Assembly: GCA_036971715.1 (NCBI GenBank) | Contig: JAVHJL010000003.1 | Location: forward strand, 3,596,001 to 3,660,000 | Source: Arthrobotrys musiformis | Lineage: Eukaryota; Ascomycota; Orbiliomycetes; Orbiliales; Orbiliaceae | Reading direction: 5' to 3' | DNA: 64,000 nt | Shown here: positions 58,325 to 64,000 of the stretch, piece by piece | How positions within the stretch are numbered: the stretch's first letter is position 1 | How the letters are laid out: the number at the start of each line of letters is the position of its first letter | Translations under genes and position numbers: made by a program | Notes under the pieces: generated by a model | The model's database searches: none | What the model was told of the DNA's origin: nothing | The model's input: the letters and a program-made list of their open reading frames with translations, nothing else

Positions 58325-60153
58325 CTAGCAAAAGGCCGTCGGTGTCGCGATATCCGGGAAAAAATACCCCAAAGGTTCCGAAACCGTTTCGAAGACAGTA
58401 TCAGGATTGTGAAAATCGTCGAGGTTGTCCTCAAACCTGACAGGTACTTCATCTACCAAAACAATCCCATTCATTTGCGCCCGTTTCACAAAGTCTCTTA
58501 ACTCCGATTCGACCAAAACAGTCAAGGAATCCGTACTTCCCAACCCGAGCGAGGATTCTACCACAGCATCTTGCCAATGGCCGTATGCCGCCTGCCAATT
58601 GCCCTTATTTCTTTCGACGTATGACATAACTCTATGACATCGAACGCTGATGTCCGCTTGGTGGAAAGTAGATTCAAGTTGCTGGGACAATAACATCGCT
58701 TGTAGAATCCAACCTTCGACTTGTGCAATATCACCCCTTGAGCGATAGCACAATGCTAACTCTATACAAACGTTGCATTTTTTGTATAAAAGCTCTTGGG
58801 TGAGTTCATTTTCATCTTCTACTCTTGTCTGAAGCTCGGTGATTGCTTTAGAGACCGGTAGCTTTCGAAACACTGAGCGCGTAAGGGCCTTTTGAATCGA
58901 TTTCGTTTCTGGATCTTCAGGGCCCAGCTTCCGGTTGAATCGTTCCAACACCTTGTTCATAAGTCTTTCGACTACTTCCAGGCGGTTCCAATTATCCAGG
59001 GATAAAAGCGAGAGGAAGACATCGTACAACATCGGGTCGCTATCTTTATATAGCGTAGCAAGGCGCTGTAGAAGGATTTGGAGAACATCCACCCTTGGCT
59101 CCAGACGCAGATTGAGGAGCATTTCCAAAAGTTCGGGTAGGAATCGCCTGTTGTGGCTATGAACAAGCCTGTCGAGACTGGCAAACCCTTCTTGGAAATA
59201 TGTGAAAGCGATCAAATTGTCGTCAAAAAGGTAGTCCCAGCCCTTCCACATTCCATTTGTAAAATCGTTCAGAGCGTCTGAGGTTAAATCAGCGAGTCCA
59301 GGATTAAGGTCCTCGAGGACGAATAGCATGTCGCAGTAGTAATCAGTGTTCCATATCGCGAGCTCGAGCATCTGAGACTCATGAGGACCTCTGACGACTT
59401 GACTAATATGCTCTCTGGAGGCTGTTGATACGAAGACATCGCATGCTTCCTGGAACATCCGTCGCTCGACTGCGTCGGTAGAAATCTCAGAAGACCTATC
59501 GATCTCCTCGATATCATCCGAGCTTTCTGATCGCCCGCTTGAGCTAGAACTTCCGGGGCTAGGCGAGGACGGCCTCGACGGCGCTGGCGTGTGTATCTGA
59601 ATAACAGAAGCAGGTTGTTTAATAACGGTCGAAGCCCATGCACGCGGGTTTCGAATCCCTTTCCGTCGCAAATAACGTTGTATCTCTTCCTGCGTGACTT
59701 TCTTATCACCGATTGTAAAAACCGTTTTCTTGTTTAGCCTTTCACGGTCGGCCGTAATACGGACCGCTTCCGCAATATCGGGCTCCTTATGGTATGACGT
59801 GATTTTCCATTCCCGCATTCGCTTTTTAAGCATGGGGAGTCTAAGGTGGTCGATCAGGTTAGCATTCTACCGCTGCACCGGACAGGTTACATGTTTTACA
59901 TAATTTACATGCGCCAAAAAAATGCATAGCACCGATAGCACTAGTGGGGACCTGCATCATATAAAGAGGATACATACGTCGGTCTAAAATCCGGGAACTG
60001 CTTTTCAAGTTCCTTTAAAATTTGCTCCTGCTCCTTCCCCTCATCTTTTAGTTTCGCAATAATCGGTCTTTTTTCCTCCCATTCTTTCGGGGAGTATAAT
60101 CTTCTAGGAGTGGCTTCCGGGACGCCACCGTCCCTTCGAGCTCGCGAAGCCAT
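58325..60153 (-). CDS. Clr5-domain protein
   Basis: Two exons, 59978-60153 and 58325-59840, separated by a 137-bp intron (GTATGT..CCTTAG, branch GCTAACCT), giving 563 residues. The splice completes a Clr5 domain (about residues 17-75): 'SPKEWEEKRPIIAKL', 'ILKELEKQFPDFRPT' and then 'LPMLKKRMREWKI', the pattern W..K..I..L......L..........T...LKKR..EW seen at the N-terminus of many Pezizomycotina proteins. The domain is named after fission yeast Clr5, a factor in heterochromatic silencing. A Ser/Pro-rich linker (about 135-170) follows. The remaining 370 residues are helical, with TPR-like pairs ('CYRSRGDIAQVEGWILQAM', 'RNKGNWQAAYGHWQDAV'). It is probably a nuclear DNA- or protein-binding regulator; function in this fungus is unknown. 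Confidence 0.85.
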
Positions 60154-61059
60154 CGACGGCTAGTACTTGTGTTGTGTAGCAATGCGGGGGGATGAGATGC
60201 CACTGCTCAGCTCGACCCCATCAAGCGAGCTCAACCTCGAGCTAACCAGCGACCAAAAAATGATAAATACGGGCTACTTGAGAGCGGGGGGGGCCTCGGA
60301 CGGATAGAATAGGAAGGAGGATAATGTCAAAAAGAGACTGTTTTAGTAGATGCATGGATGGCGTTTCCGCCCAGCGTCCATGTCCACGGTTTATAATCAA
60401 TTCCCACGCTTCGTGGTTGCGGGAGACGGCAAGGCCTGGTACTGACGGTGATGAGTCGATGGCGGACAGGGTCTTGTCAAAAATCAAATTTGGCGAGGTC
60501 TTCCGGCCTTCCTGCACTGTTCGACCCGGCAGCTAGGATCAACTGCCTTATCAGAAGGCTGAGGGTAAACGGTTCACAAAACCTCGACAAACGGCGACTG
60601 CTGACGTACGACCGACCCGTGTATATATTATCCAGAGAGTTATATTCGCCGAATAGAACGTAAGTATTCGTATACTTTGTACAATTGGCGGCGTTCAATA
60701 TAAATTAATATACAGTCGAAAGAGACAGACAACATGCGAGTAACCGGTGTAGCTCTGCTATTCCAACCCTGCTTCCCTTTCGCATTCGAAGGATTTTCCT
60801 ATGAAATACAATGTATCGAATTGGAATATAGCACAGCGCTATATCCCTTATCACAATTTATCGATATCGACCTAAGCCACGATAACTCCCAAAACAAAAC
60901 CTCAAAGAGAAAAGGGAAAAAAACAATTATAGACGTGCTGACAGAAGATTCCCTAGGTATATTCCGAATGATCCTTCCCGGATCCCTAAACCGAACGCCC
61001 AAACCCATATGAAGACAAAAATGAAAAAAAATCGCGAGTGCTATTGGCCTACTGAAACG
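60154..61059. other. Spacer with doubtful short frames
   Basis: About 900 bp. Two overlapping minus-strand frames (60242-60517 and 60477-60698) have coding-like composition and could be parts of one decayed or wrongly framed gene. A plus-strand ATG frame at 60734-61012 (92 codons) has no motif. None is called. Confidence 0.45.
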
Positions 61060-61570
61060 TCAGAGTCGAGAAAGTCCCCTCGAAATCTCTGATAAAAGAC
61101 CGCAAGTCGCCCCCGCATCACTCTCAAAGTCTGCATACGAGTCAAGTTTCCTGATACCAATCTGGGTGCGCTTTCTGAAGTACGGGCGAAAGGTTGTCTT
61201 TGGCAGCTTCCGAACTTCTCCGACGTTGTGGAAAAAGCCGTCAGTTGTGTCTTCGGTGTACCATCTTGTGAAAGGGTCTGTTGCAAGGTTCTCGTGAGAA
61301 ATCGACGGTATTGAATTGGAAGTATAGCCGTCTAATTCAAGTTTGAGGCATTCTCGTCTTTTCGCCCATGCTCTCTCGATTGCTACCAAGTCAACTTCCT
61401 CGAAGCTTATGTTGTCAAGTTCCGTTTCGAGCTCCGGTTCTTGGAATGCATCGGTGCCACTGTGGCGCTAATAGCTGCATGTCAGTGTGTGTGTGGCAAA
61501 AACGGGCATTCCGTGGCGTGGGTCAGGCAGAAACACTCACCTTACTGTTTTGAAATGGTTGGTCACTCAT
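61060..61570 (-). CDS. Unknown 145-residue protein
   Basis: Two exons, 61541-61570 and 61060-61467, joined by a 73-bp intron (GTGAGT..CTATTAG, phase 0). The first exon codes only for MSDQPFQNSK. The product is soluble, acidic in its first half ('FQEPELETELDNISFEEVD') and basic later ('KLPKTTFRPYFRKRTQIGIRK'), with no signal peptide, membrane segment or known domain. The consensus donor and the fit of ATG, intron and open frame support a gene, but it has no homolog that I can recall. It lies upstream of the Clr5 gene on the same strand. Confidence 0.5.
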
Positions 61571-62524
61571 TTTCTGGGGTTCCGTGAAAAGTTCTTTTCG
61601 AATTTGGATATAAACTACAAATTTTATCTGTATTCGTCTGGTCACCGGCTACAGATAAATATCGAAGTTCTATCCAAGAGATTTAGGTGGTTGTTTGATG
61701 CTAGTATTTATTATTGGGCAATTCCAAGCTATGGTGATATATGATATACAGTCCAACAATAGCAAAGAGGATAAATATCACGCTTTTATACTCTAATATT
61801 TTGATCATGCTGCTAAATTATGATAAAAATACGCATGTTATCGGTTGATCCCACTATCAGAATATGATGCGAGAGATGACAATTTACCACGACCACGTAG
61901 CATGCGAAAGTCTAGACGGGGCGTGCGATATATCGATCGCGAAATAAGGGATAGCAAAACTACAGCTGACAGTTAGCTATCGATAGGGGGTCGGATAAAA
62001 CGGGGTTCATGCCGGTGTTTTTCGATGAGCCTCTTCGGTCGCAAGTGCTGCACGTTTCCGCACTTACTTTCCCGAGCCAAAGTGTCAGTCGGGCATCCGG
62101 GATACCAACGTATCCTACATCGATGGAGCGGGGGCATCTGCAGGCTCCGTTTGTATCCCTGTCAATCTACAGCCTTGGCTTATCAAACGAACTCAGGCCG
62201 ACTTCCTCGCGACTAAGCCCTTTCGTGAGGAGGTCTGATCATTCGAAGGATTTTGAGGACGCACTAAAAACTCTTCACGAACTGGGCTGTTTAATCCTTC
62301 GAAAAATATTTTTTGGTCTTGTGAGTAAGCAAGATAGAAACTTCACGAATAATATCCTATCAATATTCCGAGAAAAAAGAAGAGCCTAGGTTAATTTACG
62401 TATTTTGAGGTAAGAATATCATATGAGAATACGCAATACATATCACTGTCGCCAACTCCGACAAGCCTGCCGGTCCCCAACCGCATAGTGCGACCCGCAC
62501 ACCACCGCATTAGTTCATAAAAAT
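61571..62524. other. Spacer without a recognisable gene
   Basis: About 950 bp. A plus-strand ATG frame at 62009-62389 (126 codons) has no motif and lies in AT-rich surroundings; not called. Confidence 0.5.
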
Positions 62525-64000
62525 CTATTCCCTTGAGGCGATTTGCCCCATTAAATCCTTTACCCCGCTTGTAACCCCGTCTATTTCCTCACCCAAAATA
62601 ATCCCTTTCTGCCAGTTAAATACAATGTTCATGTCGCCGCCCTGTACGGTTACAATGCAAATTTGGAAGGCGGCGCCGTTTGAATGACATGACTGCGAAA
62701 AAAACATGTCGTCGAGTGTGATGCGTCCATGACCTTCCTCTATCGATGCGGCCCCAAAAACACCGAGGTTCGTAAGCCCGAAGCTGTTATCTCGTGGCTG
62801 ACCCACCCGAGCCTTGACCGCAGCGCTGTAGTCGTTTACTCCCATTAAACCCATGATCTCAACTTCCCTCCCGCCGTTTGCTACGACGCTATTTATCTGT
62901 GCTGTGTTTTGCTGAGACAGTTGCCACAAAACATCAAGCTCTACCGCATCTGTCCGAGGATGAAATTGTGTTTTGTGAAACTCTGTGGTGTATGTGCTTA
63001 TCCACAAACCCATGACCGAATCATCAATCCCAAGTTTCGGGTCAAAAAACCTGCGGAGGGAGACCGCGACTGCTGTGCGGATACGGTCGTATGAGACGCC
63101 GACCTGTTCGAGCAAAGCTTTTGCCACAATCGCTTGAAGGAGTGCCGTCATCGTTGTGCTATGCTTTCGACATTGCGTAAGAATATTCTGCACGGAACTT
63201 GCCGGTATCCTGATGTGACCTAGCTCTGTAACGATCGGACTTTTGTCATTGTACGCATTTCCAGCCCATTTTCGACCCAAAAGCGGGCTTGTCACCGTCG
63301 CAGGTGCTGTGGAGTTCGGAAGCATCTGTTCCATCGAAGTGAACAATGGATTTGCTGACGACGGTACGCGACGGAGGTCGAGCGAGGTGACTGATGTCGG
63401 TCGGTTACTCTTACAGTCCACATCATCCTCGGAAAGTCGAAATGCCTCGAGGAGACTTTGATGGACGGCTAGTCCGCTTCTACCGTCCCCTATCACATGG
63501 TGCCATACGAATGCGACCCTGAATGAGTCGGAGTTACTGGACTCTCGCAGCGCGATAGCTCTCCACGATGGTGTTGTCGAAGTATTTTCGAACCCTCGGT
63601 TGTTTTCGGCGGTACTTAACGTTATCAACTTCGCGTCCACGTCTTCTCCTTCGATATCCTGTAGTTGCTTGAAGGTGACGAGCTGTTCGAGATCGACTGT
63701 TGGAAGGCGCTGGAAGTATAGAGTCCCATCCGCGTCACGGGCGACTGTTGTGGATAATTCGGGATGTTTCTGGACAGCATGGCTAAACCCGCGAAAAATC
63801 GACTGCGGCCATGAATTCAAGGTTTTAGTCGCATTGGAGTAGCGAGCAATAATCGAGACATTGTTGTAATAACCAAGGTCGTGGAGGGATACTCGGAATC
63901 TTTCATAAAATCCTGCCGAACTTTATCATTAACAGGCCGAAAATCAAGGAAGAAGAGAGGGGATAATTTAGATATGAGCCATACCAAGTTCACGCTCCCG
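62525..64000 (-). CDS. Alcohol acetyltransferase-like enzyme, 5' end cut by window
   Basis: Exon 2 is 62525-63912. A 72-bp intron (63913-63984, GTATGG..CGGCAG) joins it to the last 16 bp of an upstream exon at the right edge, and phase 1 is kept (..RERELG|FYERFR..). At least 467 residues are visible. The fold is that of the CoA-dependent acyltransferase superfamily (AATase, PF07247, related to NRPS condensation domains). The N-terminal 'LGYYNNV' motif is followed by 'PQSIFRGFSHAVQKHPELSTTV', the catalytic HHVIGDG (H-x3-D-G type), and C-terminal 'NSFGLTNLGVF' and 'GAAFQICIVTVQGGDMNIVFNW'. Fungal members transfer acetyl from acetyl-CoA to alcohols, giving volatile esters, or decorate secondary metabolites. 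The substrate is unknown. The stop is 62525-62527. Confidence 0.88.

Noticed and set aside
59841..59890. tRNA-like stretch (GTGCAGCGGTAGAATGC) in the Clr5 intron
   Set aside because: A D-arm-like segment is present but no matching acceptor stem, anticodon arm or T-arm could be drawn.
1..64000. CRISPR array, operon or bacterial mobile element
   Set aside because: No regularly spaced direct repeats; spliceosomal introns and fungal families throughout make a eukaryotic origin clear.

Overview
The window looks like nuclear DNA of a filamentous ascomycete (Pezizomycotina), possibly an intron-rich lineage such as Pezizomycetes. The reasons are short spliceosomal introns (45-149 bp) with GT..AG borders and CTAAC/CTRAY-like branch points, long AT-rich spacers, and typical fungal families: NACHT-ankyrin receptor, DUF7580-type and PNP_UDP_1 ('Pfs') proteins, Clr5, DUF4246, CFEM-like, family I66 protease inhibitor, NRPS-like A-T-R enzyme. 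The exact taxon cannot be fixed from the sequence. All gene models were spliced by eye by requiring phase-consistent GT..AG introns; most multi-exon models give uninterrupted reading frames with recognisable family motifs.

Layout. 0-1.2 kb: a secreted repeat protein on the minus strand, cut by the left edge. 1.2-6.9 kb: gene-poor, with a possible broken gene (2.0-2.4 kb) and a cluster of AT-rich palindromes (3.87-4.07 kb). 6.9-12 kb: three small genes: a secreted beta-trefoil-like protein, a three-exon I66-type protease inhibitor and a small unrecognised beta-rich protein. 13.1-17.7 kb: a divergent pair, a six-exon P-loop GTPase (minus) and a pseudokinase (plus). 19.8-22.1 kb: an 11-exon ammonium transporter. 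23.1-23.6 kb: a CFEM-like GPI-anchored protein. 25.6-34.6 kb: a second divergent pair, a DUF7580-PNP_UDP_1 fusion (minus) and a NACHT-ankyrin receptor (plus). 37.1-39.2 kb: a DUF4246 protein. 42.6-45.8 kb: a stand-alone A-T-R NRPS-like reductase. 48.6-55.1 kb: a six-exon gene for about 2,000 residues, PNP_UDP_1 - PAH - PAH - long middle region - PNP_UDP_1. 55.9-64 kb: a deaminase-like protein, a PQ-loop membrane protein, a Clr5 protein, an unknown 145-residue protein and an alcohol acetyltransferase-like gene cut by the right edge.

Functional reading. Five genes (GTPase, pseudokinase, DUF7580-PNP, NACHT-ANK, PNP-PAH-PNP) belong to families associated with fungal NLR-like non-self recognition, and a sixth (deaminase-like) may be an effector-type protein. 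They are interspersed with small secreted or defence-type proteins (beta-trefoil, protease inhibitor, CFEM-like). The window therefore reads as an accessory, defence/allorecognition-flavoured region with a few metabolic genes, not as one operon-like system. The most unusual object is the PNP-PAH-PAH-PNP protein, which joins SIN3-type interaction domains and a basic nuclear-localisation-like tail to two nucleoside-phosphorylase-fold domains, the first of which has lost the usual active-site motif.
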